Assembly: GCF_900113655.1 (NCBI RefSeq)
Contig: NZ_FOQF01000014.1
Coordinates: 18,476 to 82,475, forward strand
Source of the DNA: Pseudobutyrivibrio sp. OR37
Lineage (GTDB): Bacteria > Bacillota > Clostridia > Lachnospirales > Lachnospiraceae
Direction of reading: 5' to 3'
DNA: 64,000 bases
Part shown: positions 18,431 to 27,976 of the stretch, piece by piece
Layout of the letters: each line of letters starts with the position of its first letter
Numbering within the stretch: position 1 is the stretch's first letter
Position numbers and translations under genes: made by a program
The notes under the pieces: model-generated
Told to the model about the DNA's origin: nothing
The model's input: only the letters and a program-made list of their open reading frames with translations
The model's database searches: none

Positions 18431-19411
18431 ATGAAACTTATCATTCAAATTCCATGCTTTAACGAGGCAGAAACACTTGAGATTGCCCTTAATGATTTAC
18501 CAAAGCATATAGATGGAATCGATGAAATCGAATATTTAATTATCAATGATGGAAGTGAGGATAACACAGTAGAGGTTGCCCAAAAGTGGGGTGTCAACTA
18601 TGTTGTAAACTTCCGTCGTAACAAGGGCCTTGCCTACGGATTTATGGCAGGACTTGATGCATGTCTTAGAAATGGTGCAGATATTATCGTAAATACGGAT
18701 GCAGATAATCAGTACGTGGCAGATGATATTGAGCTTTTAGTTCGTCCTATCATCGAGGGCAAATCCGATATCGTAATCGGCGCTCGCCCTATCGATCAGA
18801 CTGAACACTTTTCACCACTTAAGAAAAAGCTTCAGCACCTTGGTAGCTGGGTAGTTCAGAAGGCTAGTAATTCAGACATCCCAGATGCTCCAAGTGGATT
18901 TAGAGCATATTCAAGAGACGCTGCAATGCGCATCAATGTTACAAACGATTATACCTACACTCTTGAGACAATCGTTCAGGCAGGAAGAAACAGAATCGCT
19001 CAGACCAGCGTTCCAATCAGAACAAATGGTGAGCTTCGTCCATCACGTCTTTTCAATAGCATGATGGGATATGTTAAGAAATCTATGGTTACAATCCTTA
19101 GAGCATATCTTATGTATCAGCCACTCAAGACCTTTAGTGCACTTGCAGTCGTTCCATTTGTTGTAGGACTTGGAGTGATTATTCGCTTCCTTGTTTTCGT
19201 TGCAATGGGCAATTCAGCAGGGCACATTCAGTCACTCATTTTAGGCTGTACACTTTTAATCATGGGCTTCATCAGTCTTATGATTGCTCTTATCGGAGAT
19301 TTGCTTGCAAAGAACCGTAAGATTTTAGAGGACATCGAATATCACACTAGAAAAATGGATTATGATGGTGTGAAGAATAATGATGGATATACAAACAACA
19401 ATAATTTATAA
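18431..19411 (+). CDS. Membrane-anchored GT2, polyprenyl-phosphate sugar transferase type
   Basis: A 326-residue protein with a DPM1/GtrB-like GT2 domain (IQIPCFNEAETL, INDGSEDNT, VNTDADNQY as metal site, DAPSGFRAYSRDAA) and two C-terminal hydrophobic segments at about 230-290. Enzymes of this shape move a sugar from a nucleotide to undecaprenyl phosphate for use by outward-facing GT-C transferases such as the DUF2142 protein at 11557-13056. AGGAG precedes the ATG. The short hydrophilic tail is Asn-rich. Confidence 0.8.
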   Translation: MKLIIQIPCFNEAETLEIALNDLPKHIDGIDEIEYLIINDGSEDNTVEVAQKWGVNYVVNFRRNKGLAYGFMAGLDACLRNGADIIVNTDADNQYVADDIELLVRPIIEGKSDIVIGARPIDQTEHFSPLKKKLQHLGSWVVQKASNSDIPDAPSGFRAYSRDAAMRINVTNDYTYTLETIVQAGRNRIAQTSVPIRTNGELRPSRLFNSMMGYVKKSMVTILRAYLMYQPLKTFSALAVVPFVVGLGVIIRFLVFVAMGNSAGHIQSLILGCTLLIMGFISLMIALIGDLLAKNRKILEDIEYHTRKMDYDGVKNNDGYTNNNNL

Positions 19412-19449
19412 TTAGAATAGCATTGGGGAAGCTATAGGGGGAATAAGCG

Positions 19450-20874
19450 TTGTATAAGAAGAAAAAACGCTCTTGGGTCAAGCACCTGGACTTTATGATA
19501 TTGGATTTGCTGGCTGCGGAACTGGCACTATTCCTTGGGGTAATGATAAAGTTCAATGGAAGCATTATTTTTCTAGACAAATTTGAGTGGTTCAGCGGCT
19601 ACCAGAATTTGGTCAAGCTATTACCTTTCATTGATTTGGCAGGTGTGTTTTTCACCGAGACCTATAAGGGCATTTTACGAAGAACTAAATATGAAGAATT
19701 AATTTCTACCATTTGGCATGTAGCGGTGAATTTCCTTGGAGTTCTCCTTTACATGTACATGTCAAAAACATCTTTCATGTACTCAAGAGCAGTTCTTGGT
19801 ATTTTTGTCTTTGGGATGATATTAATATCATATATCTTCAGGGTAAGCTGGAAGCGTGTTATTCGTAGAATAAAGCTAAAGGATGTCAACAAGACAGCCA
19901 TGATTGTTGTGGCCGAGACCACAAATGTGGAACAGTGCCTTAGAGAAATTGCACTTAGCCCATATCCTGAATATAAGGTAGTGGGAGTTACTGTCGTTGA
20001 TAAAGATATGAGAGGACAGAAAATCCAGGGCATTCCTGTCGTGGCTAGCGCTGACACTCTTTTTGAATATCTTAGAACCAGCGTTGTGGATGAAGTGTTC
20101 CTAGACGGCAATACCAGATCAAGCGAGGAAGCCCTTGCTGCCAGGTTAGTAGATCAGGGACTTACAGTTCACATACCTCTTGTGAAAACCAGCAGTCTTG
20201 TGCCAAACCGTATCATGGAAAAATACGGTGAATATATTGTGCTTACCACAAGCATGCACATTGCCAACAACAGGCAGGCCTTTGCAAAAAGAGTGATGGA
20301 TATCATCGGTGCTTTGATAGGATTGATATTTACATTAATCGCATTTATCATTTTCGCACCAATCATCAAGCTCCAATCACCTGGTCCAGTATTCTTTACC
20401 CAAACCAGAATCGGTAAAAACGGACGAAAGTTTAAATTCTATAAATTCAGAACCATGTACGTGGACGCTGAGGAACGAAAGAAAGAGCTGATGGCTCAAA
20501 ATGAAATAAATGGAAATATGTTCAAGATGGATAATGATCCAAGAATCATTCCAATTGGACACTTCCTTAGAAAATATTCCATTGATGAATTACCTCAATT
20601 TTGGAATGTTTTAGTGGGAGATATGTCACTAGTGGGGACAAGACCACCACTAGAGGATGAGTATGAAAATTATGCACTGCACCATAAAGCAAGGCTTTCA
20701 ATCAAGCCAGGGCTTACAGGAATGTGGCAGGTTAGCGGTAGAAGCGATATAAAAGATTTTGAACAAGTAGTAGCACTTGATACACAGTATATATCCAACT
20801 GGTCTTTGGTTTTGGATATAAAGATACTATTAAAAACAATAGCAGTTGTATTTGGGGGAAAGGGCTCTAAGTAG
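19450..20874 (+). CDS. Undecaprenyl-phosphate sugar phosphotransferase (priming glycosyltransferase, WbaP/PssY type)
   Basis: Starts repeat-unit synthesis by transferring a sugar-1-phosphate to undecaprenyl phosphate. The 474-residue protein has four to five N-terminal membrane helices and a nucleotide-binding-like middle (KTAMIVVAETTNV). The C-terminal bacterial sugar transferase domain includes KRVMDIIGALIG, KFYKFRTMY, DELPQFWNVL and VGTRPPLEDEYE; the last two hold the acidic active-site residues. TTG at 19450 is the start, preceded by AGGGGG at normal spacing. It is the only priming transferase in the window, so both polysaccharide loci may depend on it. Donor sugar cannot be read from sequence. 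Confidence 0.9.
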   Translation: MYKKKKRSWVKHLDFMILDLLAAELALFLGVMIKFNGSIIFLDKFEWFSGYQNLVKLLPFIDLAGVFFTETYKGILRRTKYEELISTIWHVAVNFLGVLLYMYMSKTSFMYSRAVLGIFVFGMILISYIFRVSWKRVIRRIKLKDVNKTAMIVVAETTNVEQCLREIALSPYPEYKVVGVTVVDKDMRGQKIQGIPVVASADTLFEYLRTSVVDEVFLDGNTRSSEEALAARLVDQGLTVHIPLVKTSSLVPNRIMEKYGEYIVLTTSMHIANNRQAFAKRVMDIIGALIGLIFTLIAFIIFAPIIKLQSPGPVFFTQTRIGKNGRKFKFYKFRTMYVDAEERKKELMAQNEINGNMFKMDNDPRIIPIGHFLRKYSIDELPQFWNVLVGDMSLVGTRPPLEDEYENYALHHKARLSIKPGLTGMWQVSGRSDIKDFEQVVALDTQYISNWSLVLDIKILLKTIAVVFGGKGSK

Positions 20875-22223
20875 TGGCAGACAATTATTTTTCGCTAGTA
20901 GTCTGGACCAACGAGACTGATATGGATTTGTTTAAGGACTGTCTCGAGTCCATTGATGAACAGGAATATCGTGAATTCGAATTATATATTTTAGATAATA
21001 ATCCTTCTAACACCATCGAAGTGACTATCCAGGAATTCTTCCCTGATATCGTAGATAAGGTTCACTATCGAAGGCTGAAAAAGAAAAATGGGATGTCCTA
21101 TGCCTATAACATAGGCACCCATTTTGCAGAGGGAGATTATCTTGTCTTTTTTGGACAACATGATAGATTAAGCTCCAAAACTCTAAGCTCACTTAATGAA
21201 AAGCTGGAGGAGCTAGAGAATAAAGAGTGCGTTATCTACACTGACCATGATGAGCTTATCGGGCTCGATAGAAAGAATCCTCATTTTAAAACAGATTTTA
21301 ATAAAGAACTATTTTTGCAGATGGATTATATTGGAGATTTTGTGTGCATCTCCAAGGCTTTGTGCAAAAGGCTAGGTGAATTCAATGAGAAGGCGATTAC
21401 TTCCACCTTGTATGAATTCATATTAAGGGCAGCCTTCAAAAAGGAGTCTATAGAACATATTCCATCCTTGTTGTATCACAAGCGAGCCAGCGATAAGGCA
21501 ATGACAAAAGAGCAGCGAAACGATGCCAAATATTATTGCAAGGAACACCTGGCACTGGCTACCTCTTATCTAAGGCAGAATGATGTTATCTGCGAGGGAC
21601 GAATCGATGCATCATTAAAGAAATGGCATTTGGATTATGACGATTCCACCTTCAGAAGATTTTCTGGTGATTACATGTTTCTAAGAGATGATAATGTAAG
21701 GCTCTATACCAGAAATAATGTAAAGAAAATGTATGCCTATTTGTGTCAGCCTGACGTGGCTGTTGTGGGGGTTAGGTTTATAGATAGAGGCTTTAAGATT
21801 GATAATGTGGGCTATATCTATGACACTGATGGAGCCTGGTATCCAGCCTTCCACGGCCAGAGTGTTTTTAGGGATACCTACGATGGAATCGGCAGCATGC
21901 CTCGTGATGTTTCTGTGGTAGATTGCGGTTGCTGCCTGATAGATGCCAAGGTGTACAGAATGCTGCGTGGTTTCGATACCCGTCTCACAGGACAGGATGC
22001 CATGTTTGATTTTTGTATGCGGGCAAGAGCCAGAGGCTTTCGTATAATTTTACTTCCTAGGGTAATCGCCAGGTGGAAGGAGAAATCTGTAGAAACCCCA
22101 GCCGATAATCATGAAATAATTATGGAAAAGCACGGCGCGATAATTGAAAAAGGTGATAGTTTTTATAATAAGAACCTACCTATTGGTATGGAGAATTATA
22201 TTTTGCCCGGAACACAAGAGTGA
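20874..22223 (+). CDS. GT2-like glycosyltransferase, locus 1
   Basis: A 449-residue protein starting at GTG in a TAGTG overlap with the upstream stop, so translation is coupled. The N-terminal half is a GT2 fold (LVVWTNETDMD, LDNNPSNT, then GQHD in the place of the usual DxD). The C-terminal half resembles the second domain of the tandem enzymes (VDCGCCLIDAKVY, TGQDAMFDFCMRA), so it may be a degenerate double-domain protein. The His at the metal site and loss of the NNDT motif suggest altered or lost activity in one half. Last gene of the operon. Confidence 0.7.
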   Translation: MADNYFSLVVWTNETDMDLFKDCLESIDEQEYREFELYILDNNPSNTIEVTIQEFFPDIVDKVHYRRLKKKNGMSYAYNIGTHFAEGDYLVFFGQHDRLSSKTLSSLNEKLEELENKECVIYTDHDELIGLDRKNPHFKTDFNKELFLQMDYIGDFVCISKALCKRLGEFNEKAITSTLYEFILRAAFKKESIEHIPSLLYHKRASDKAMTKEQRNDAKYYCKEHLALATSYLRQNDVICEGRIDASLKKWHLDYDDSTFRRFSGDYMFLRDDNVRLYTRNNVKKMYAYLCQPDVAVVGVRFIDRGFKIDNVGYIYDTDGAWYPAFHGQSVFRDTYDGIGSMPRDVSVVDCGCCLIDAKVYRMLRGFDTRLTGQDAMFDFCMRARARGFRIILLPRVIARWKEKSVETPADNHEIIMEKHGAIIEKGDSFYNKNLPIGMENYILPGTQE

Positions 22224-22280
22224 TTTTAAAAGATAATTTGTCAAAATTTTATTAAATATGACAGAAATATTACATAATTC

Positions 22281-22310
22281 TTGACATGCTACGAACTAAT
22301 AGAGTAGACT
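22281..22310 (+). promoter_or_regulatory. Sigma-A type promoter of the LCP gene
   Basis: TTGACA, 18 nt, TAGACT, 72 nt before the ATG at 22382, with TTGGAGAG as ribosome binding site. Confidence 0.55.
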
Positions 22311-22381
22311 TACATAGACTGTTGCATTCGATAATTCGATACAATTTTTAATATAAAATTTAGATTGGAGAGATTCATTTA

Positions 22382-23968
22382 ATGAGTAATTTCGAAGATT
22401 ATGATTTAGGACGTGGTGGCGAACCACGACGTCGTAGACCAGCAAATAGACCAAGCGGAAGCCGCCCAGCAGGCGCTCGTCCAAACGGTGGCCGCCCAGC
22501 AGGTAGAAATGGCTATAGCAGTCGTCCTAGTCGTTCATTAGATTTAGATGACGAAATCGAGCTTTACGAATATGGCTCAGAATACAGATACGAGGATGAT
22601 GATATGCCAGCTAGACGTTCCGCTTCAAGCAGTGCCAGAAGAGCATCAGCTGGTCACTCAGGAAGCCGTCCAAGTGGACGCTCAGGTTCAGGAAGCCGCC
22701 CAGCTAATCATAAAAAGCCAGCTTCCAGACCATCAAGAGATGCTAGAGATTCAAGAGAGGCTAGAGCAGCCAGAGCTGCAAGTACACGTGGTGGTGCAAA
22801 ACGCCCAGCAGGAAAGAACACAAAAAAGAAAAAGATGAAGCGCACAATATTCGTTGTGGAAATCGCAATCATCCTTCTACTTCTTATTATATTCTTCCTT
22901 TGGAGCAAGTTCGGTAAGGTTAATTGGGACAACATCAACATGTCCGAGCTTGAGAATCCAAACCTGGATGAAGAGACAAAAGAAGTACTTAGCCAGTACA
23001 CCACACTTGCACTTTTTGGTGTAGATAACCGTTCAAATGGTAACCTTGATAGTGGTAACTCAGATACTATCATCCTTGTTTCTATTAATAATGATACAAA
23101 GGAAGTTAAGATGGTATCAGTTCAGCGTGATACTTACTTACAGGTTGAAGAAGATACTTACAGAAAATGTAACTACGCATACAACCACGGTGGCGTTGAA
23201 ACAGCACTTGAGATGCTTAATAAGAACCTTGACTTAAATATTTCGGGTTACGTATCAGTTGACTTCTACGCAGTTGCAAAGGTTGTTGACGATTTAGGTG
23301 GTCTTGATCTTGAGGTTACTCAGAAGATGATTGACACAAACAACCCTGAGACAGGTCAGAATGCTTTGGCAGGTTACATCGCAGAGGTTGAGCATGTCCT
23401 TAAGTATTATCCTAACAAGGATGAATATTGGGATAGAAACGACTGCTACTTCGACAAGCCTGGTGTATACCACATGAACGGTGCGCAGGTAGTTGGTTAT
23501 TGCCGAAACAGATATGCTGTTGACAACGATTACGGTCGTGCTGAGAATCAGCGTACAGTTATCAAGCTTCTTATGGAAAAGGCAAAGAAGGCTAACATTG
23601 CACAGCTCAACAAGATTTGTGATGATGTCTTCCCAGAGATTTCAACAAGCTTAAGCTTGGGACAGTGCGTAGGAATGGCTACAGCAGTTAAGGATTACGA
23701 GGTTGTTAATTCATCTGGCTTCCCATTCGCACTTAAGACAAAGACAATTAGCAAGAAGACTGGTAGTGTTGTTGTTCCATGTACACTTTCAACAAACGTT
23801 TCAACACTCCATCAGTTCATGTACGAACAGGAAAATTACGATGCTACAGATGATGTTGTTGATGTAATCAGTGATCACATCGTAAACGAAACAGGATGTA
23901 CAGAATCTAGCGCTGAAATTAATCAGACTCCAGATATGTCATCTGGTTCAGAAGATAAAAAAGAGTAA
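22382..23968 (+). CDS. LytR-CpsA-Psr (LCP) family cell-wall polymer ligase
   Basis: Expected to transfer undecaprenyl-pyrophosphate-linked polymers to peptidoglycan on the outer membrane face. The 528-residue protein has an unusually long cytosolic N-terminus of about 155 residues rich in Arg, Pro, Gly and Ser with RPAG/RPSG repeats. One membrane helix follows at about 158-178, then the LCP domain (FGVDNRS, SDTIILVSIN, VSVQRDTY, ALEMLNKNLDL, YGRAENQRT) with the arginines that bind the pyrophosphate. It has its own promoter and a terminator after it. Its position directly after the polysaccharide operon supports a role in attaching that polymer. Confidence 0.9.
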   Translation: MSNFEDYDLGRGGEPRRRRPANRPSGSRPAGARPNGGRPAGRNGYSSRPSRSLDLDDEIELYEYGSEYRYEDDDMPARRSASSSARRASAGHSGSRPSGRSGSGSRPANHKKPASRPSRDARDSREARAARAASTRGGAKRPAGKNTKKKKMKRTIFVVEIAIILLLLIIFFLWSKFGKVNWDNINMSELENPNLDEETKEVLSQYTTLALFGVDNRSNGNLDSGNSDTIILVSINNDTKEVKMVSVQRDTYLQVEEDTYRKCNYAYNHGGVETALEMLNKNLDLNISGYVSVDFYAVAKVVDDLGGLDLEVTQKMIDTNNPETGQNALAGYIAEVEHVLKYYPNKDEYWDRNDCYFDKPGVYHMNGAQVVGYCRNRYAVDNDYGRAENQRTVIKLLMEKAKKANIAQLNKICDDVFPEISTSLSLGQCVGMATAVKDYEVVNSSGFPFALKTKTISKKTGSVVVPCTLSTNVSTLHQFMYEQENYDATDDVVDVISDHIVNETGCTESSAEINQTPDMSSGSEDKKE

Positions 23969-23984
23969 TAATAAATAGGTAATC

Positions 23985-24016
23985 AATGAGGATTGACCAT
24001 TAGGCCAGTCCTCATT
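23985..24016 (+). terminator. Terminator after the LCP gene
   Basis: AATGAGGA pairs with TCCTCATT through a stem with one G-T pair, followed by TTTTACTTTT. Confidence 0.7.
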
Positions 24017-24079
24017 TTACTTTTAGGCAAAATAGTAGTAAAATGATAGCGCTTATTATGCAAAGAAAGGAATTTTAAT

Positions 24080-25912
24080 ATGTGTGGAATAGTAGGTTAC
24101 GTAGGTAAATCACAGGCAGCGCCTATACTTTTGGATGGACTTAGTAAGCTAGAATATAGAGGCTACGATTCAGCAGGAATGGCTGTATATGATGGTAGCA
24201 AGATTGAATATGAAAAGGCTAAGGGACGTCTTCGTCTTCTTAGTGAAAAGACTCACGATGGTGCCACAATGCAGGGTACTATCGGTATTGGTCATACACG
24301 TTGGGCTACACATGGTGAGCCTAGCGAGACAAACGCTCATCCACATCTTAACGAGGATGAGACTATCGCTGTTGTTCACAACGGTATCATTGAAAACTAC
24401 GCTAAGCTTAAGGAAAAGCTTATGAAGCGTGGATATAACTTTAAGTCAGAAACAGATACAGAGGTTGTTGCACACCTTCTTGATTATTACTACAAGCAGG
24501 GCAATGATCCTCTTACAAGTGTAACAAAGGTTATGCACCGTGTTGAAGGTGCTTATGCCCTTGGTATCATTTTTGCAGATTACCCAGATCAGATTTATTC
24601 AGTTCGTAAGGACAGCCCACTTATCGTAGGTCTTGGAAAGGACGGCAATCTTATTGCTTCCGATGTTCCAGCTGTTCTTAAGTACACTCGTGAGGTTTAC
24701 TTCATCGAGAACGAAGAAATCGCTCGTCTTTCAGAGAACGAAATCGAATTCTTCGATGTAGATGGTCAGCCAATCGAAAAGGAATCTAAGACAATTGATT
24801 GGGATGTTGATGCAGCAGAAAAGGGTGGTTACGACCACTTCATGATTAAGGAAATCCACGAGGAGCCTAAGACTGTTCGTGATACTCTTAATCCACGTAT
24901 CAAGAACGACACTGTTGATATTGAAGAGCTTGGCATGTCTGATGAAGAGATTAAAGCGATCTCACGTATCAGAATCGTTGCCTGCGGTTCAGCTTATCAC
25001 ACAGGTGTTACAGCTAAATATGTATTTGAAGAGATGGCACGTATCCCTGTAGAGGTAGATATCGCTTCAGAATTTAGATATCGTAATCCAATTCTTCAGG
25101 AGAACGAGCTTGTTATTGCAGTTTCACAGTCTGGTGAGACCGCCGATACAAAGGAAGCAGTTAGAATGGCACGCGCTATGGGTAACATGACACTTGCTAT
25201 CGTAAACGTAGTAGGTTCATCTATCGCACGTGAGGCTGAAAAGGTTATGTACACATGGGCAGGCCCTGAAATCTCTGTTGCTACAACAAAGGCTTACAGT
25301 GCACAGCTTATCGCATTCTATCTTCTTGCTATGAAGTTTGCAGATGTTAGAGGCCTTCTTTCAGCTGATGAAATGAAGTCTCTTATCTCTGATTTAAAGA
25401 AGCTTCCAGAGCAGATTGAAATGCTTCTTGGAAACAAGGAACGCATCCAGAGATTTGCCAACCGTTTCGTTGCTGCAAAGGACGTATTCTTCATCGGACG
25501 TGGTATCGATTATGCTATCTCTATGGAAGGCTCACTTAAGCTTAAGGAGATTTCATACATCCATTCAGAGGCATACGCAGCAGGCGAATTAAAGCACGGA
25601 ACTATCTCTCTTATCGAGGATGGTACACTTGTTGCAGCAGTAGCTACACAGGACAACATTTATCCTAAGACAGTTTCAAATATTGTAGAGTGCAAGACTC
25701 GTGGAGCATTCATCCTTGCTGTTACAACAGTAGGACACGAAGATATCGAGGAAGTGGCAGATTACGTAATGTACATTCCACAGACTAATAAGTACTTTGC
25801 TAACTCACTTGCAATCATTCCACTACAGTTATTTGGTTACTATGTATCTGTAGGTAAGGGCTTTGATGTGGATCACCCAAGAAACTTAGCAAAATCAGTT
25901 ACTGTTGAATAA
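24080..25912 (+). CDS. glmS: Glutamine-fructose-6-phosphate aminotransferase
   Basis: Makes glucosamine-6-phosphate, the entry to UDP-GlcNAc and so to peptidoglycan and amino-sugar polymers. The 610-residue length is typical. MCGIVGYVG gives the Cys2 nucleophile of the glutaminase domain, and GHTRWATHG, HNGIIENY and ESDTEVV-like ETDTEVVAH follow. Two SIS domains carry CGSAYHTG, SQSGETADT and the C-terminal LAKSVTVE. The codons are strongly biased to CTT, GGT and GTT, as in highly expressed genes here. No glmS ribozyme is seen in the 111-nt leader. Confidence 0.97.
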   Translation: MCGIVGYVGKSQAAPILLDGLSKLEYRGYDSAGMAVYDGSKIEYEKAKGRLRLLSEKTHDGATMQGTIGIGHTRWATHGEPSETNAHPHLNEDETIAVVHNGIIENYAKLKEKLMKRGYNFKSETDTEVVAHLLDYYYKQGNDPLTSVTKVMHRVEGAYALGIIFADYPDQIYSVRKDSPLIVGLGKDGNLIASDVPAVLKYTREVYFIENEEIARLSENEIEFFDVDGQPIEKESKTIDWDVDAAEKGGYDHFMIKEIHEEPKTVRDTLNPRIKNDTVDIEELGMSDEEIKAISRIRIVACGSAYHTGVTAKYVFEEMARIPVEVDIASEFRYRNPILQENELVIAVSQSGETADTKEAVRMARAMGNMTLAIVNVVGSSIAREAEKVMYTWAGPEISVATTKAYSAQLIAFYLLAMKFADVRGLLSADEMKSLISDLKKLPEQIEMLLGNKERIQRFANRFVAAKDVFFIGRGIDYAISMEGSLKLKEISYIHSEAYAAGELKHGTISLIEDGTLVAAVATQDNIYPKTVSNIVECKTRGAFILAVTTVGHEDIEEVADYVMYIPQTNKYFANSLAIIPLQLFGYYVSVGKGFDVDHPRNLAKSVTVE

Positions 25913-25983
25913 ACCGTCACCTAGTTGTCACATTTCGGGATTATTCTACGTTCATGAAATGAAAAATCAATGGAGGCGAGTTT

Positions 25984-27399
25984 ATGAGTGATTTTTATTC
26001 AAACAACAATGGTATGAATAACATGGGGGACAATGGTTCAACTGGTAGCGAATCGTCTAGTAATCAGACTAACAGCTCTACAACAGATGGAGCTTACTCT
26101 TATAAGAAGGATCAGATTAATCAGGGTGAATCATATTATCAGTGGTCTCCTTACGATGATGGAAGAAAGAACAAGAAGCCTAAGAAATCATCTAGCTTTG
26201 GTGCAAAGCTTGGAAAGACGACAGCAATTGCTTTAGTATTTGGTCTTGTTGCTGGTATTGCTTTCCAGTCGGTGGTAGCTGTTTCTAATCAGTTCATCAA
26301 CAAGAACACTGCACAGATAACACAGACTCAGAGCACAGGCAGCTCAAGCAATAAAAAGGTAGAAAGCTCTACCACATCAAAGGCTTCAGCTACAACAGTT
26401 TCAACAGATGTGTCTGAAATCGTAGAAAATGTACTTCCTGCAATCGTACAGGTTACAAACGCAGGTCTTAAGGAATACAGAACATTCTTTGGAACCATGC
26501 AGCAGCCTACTACATCAGCAGGTTCTGGTATCATTGTTTCACAGGACGAGGACAACATCTACATCGCTACCAACAATCACGTAGTAAGCGGTGCAGAGAC
26601 ACTTACCATTACATTCAACGATGGTGAAGCTGTAGAAGGAACAATCAAGGGAACAGATTCTTCTTGCGACCTTGCAGTTGTATCAGTAGCAATGAAGGAC
26701 ATCAAGGAAGATACTTTATCAGAGATTAAGGTTGCTACACTTGGTGATTCAGATGCCACAGTTGTTGGTGAAGCAGCAATCGTAATCGGTAACGCAATGG
26801 GTTATGGTACATCAGTTACTAACGGTATCATTTCTGCAAAGGACCGCGAGGTTTCTATTACAGATGATGATGGTAATGTTGTAACAAACAGCCTTCTTCA
26901 GACTAATGCAGCTGTAAACCCTGGTAACTCAGGTGGTGCTCTTTTAAATGCAAAGGGCGAGGTCATCGGTATCGTTTCAGCAAAGCTTGCAGAGGAAAGC
27001 GTTGAAGGTATGGGTTATGCAATCCCTATCTCTTACGCATGGAACATCATCCAGCAGATGGTAGACAACGATGTTGTATCTGAGCTTGAGGCATCATACC
27101 TTGGTATTGCCGGCAGAGATATTACATCTGAAATGTCAGAGCAGTACGAAATTCCTGTAGGTGTTTATGTTGCACAGGTAGTTGCAGGCTCTGGTGCAGA
27201 GGCAGCAGGTATCGAAACAGAAGATGTTATCACATCCTTCAACGGACGTAAGGTTACATCAGTTAATACACTTAACAATATCATGAAGTACTTGCCAGCA
27301 GGCTCTACTGTAGATGTTACAGTTGCCCGCGCAAAGAATGACTACAAGGAAGAGACAATCCAGGTTACACTCACACACAAGATTGAGTCAGTACAATAA
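25984..27399 (+). CDS. HtrA/DegP-like membrane serine protease with PDZ domain
   Basis: Envelope quality-control protease of 471 residues. A Ser/Asn/Gln-rich cytosolic stretch of about 70 residues leads to one membrane helix (about 78-98). The extracellular trypsin-like domain has the catalytic triad in NNHVV (His), SSCDLAVV (Asp) and NPGNSGGAL (Ser). A single C-terminal PDZ domain follows (VVAGSGAEAAGIE). TGGAGGCGAG precedes the ATG. Probably single-gene transcription, ended by a strong hairpin. Confidence 0.93.
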   Translation: MSDFYSNNNGMNNMGDNGSTGSESSSNQTNSSTTDGAYSYKKDQINQGESYYQWSPYDDGRKNKKPKKSSSFGAKLGKTTAIALVFGLVAGIAFQSVVAVSNQFINKNTAQITQTQSTGSSSNKKVESSTTSKASATTVSTDVSEIVENVLPAIVQVTNAGLKEYRTFFGTMQQPTTSAGSGIIVSQDEDNIYIATNNHVVSGAETLTITFNDGEAVEGTIKGTDSSCDLAVVSVAMKDIKEDTLSEIKVATLGDSDATVVGEAAIVIGNAMGYGTSVTNGIISAKDREVSITDDDGNVVTNSLLQTNAAVNPGNSGGALLNAKGEVIGIVSAKLAEESVEGMGYAIPISYAWNIIQQMVDNDVVSELEASYLGIAGRDITSEMSEQYEIPVGVYVAQVVAGSGAEAAGIETEDVITSFNGRKVTSVNTLNNIMKYLPAGSTVDVTVARAKNDYKEETIQVTLTHKIESVQ

Positions 27400-27415
27400 T
27401 ATATCGTATATACGA

Positions 27416-27445
27416 AGAGCCAACATTCGCCGTTGGCTCTTTTTG
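27416..27445 (+). terminator. Terminator after htrA-like gene
   Basis: AGAGCCAAC/GTTGGCTCT stem, 7-nt loop, then TTTTT. Confidence 0.9.
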
Positions 27446-27492
27446 TCTGTAATCGTTTTACGAATAGGGCGTGATATGGTAGAATACGGGGT

Positions 27493-27930
27493 ATGAATAA
27501 GAAAAAGATTATATTGGGTATTTTGATTGTTGCATGGATTTGTGTTATATGGGGACACAGCCTGCAACCGGCGTATATTTCCGAGGGAGAAAGTAGTAAA
27601 TATTTAGAAGTTATCAGCAAGGTAGTTCCTTTTATTACAAATGATGATGAGGGTATGTATATTGTTAGAAAGACAGCCCATTTTACAGAGTATGCTATAC
27701 TTGGCGTGTTGCTTTGTCTGGAGTTTGCTACCTATCTTAAGGGGTTGTTTAAAAGATTTGTCAATCCAACCATGACAGCACTTTTTGTTGCTTTTATAGA
27801 TGAGACTATTCAGTTATTTGTTGAAGGAAGATCAGGTCAGGTTTCTGATATATGGATAGATTTGGCAGGGGCATCACTGATGGTTGTAATCGTCCTTGCT
27901 ATTATTGGAAATAGAAGATATAGAAGATAA
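27493..27930 (+). CDS. VanZ-like membrane protein
   Basis: A 145-residue protein with four hydrophobic segments. The family signatures are the polar RKTAHFTEYAILG in the second helix and DETIQLFVEGRSGQVSDIWID before the last. VanZ of enterococci raises teicoplanin tolerance; most homologues, including this one, have no proven function and none should be assumed. The next gene starts 47 nt downstream with its own ribosome binding site. Confidence 0.8.
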   Translation: MNKKKIILGILIVAWICVIWGHSLQPAYISEGESSKYLEVISKVVPFITNDDEGMYIVRKTAHFTEYAILGVLLCLEFATYLKGLFKRFVNPTMTALFVAFIDETIQLFVEGRSGQVSDIWIDLAGASLMVVIVLAIIGNRRYRR

Positions 27931-27976
27931 ACTATATATAGCAATAATGCGAAACGCAAATAAAGGGAGGCAGCAT

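Noticed and set aside
23969..24079. glmS ribozyme
   Set aside because: Only AGCGC is present; pseudoknot core and length are missing.
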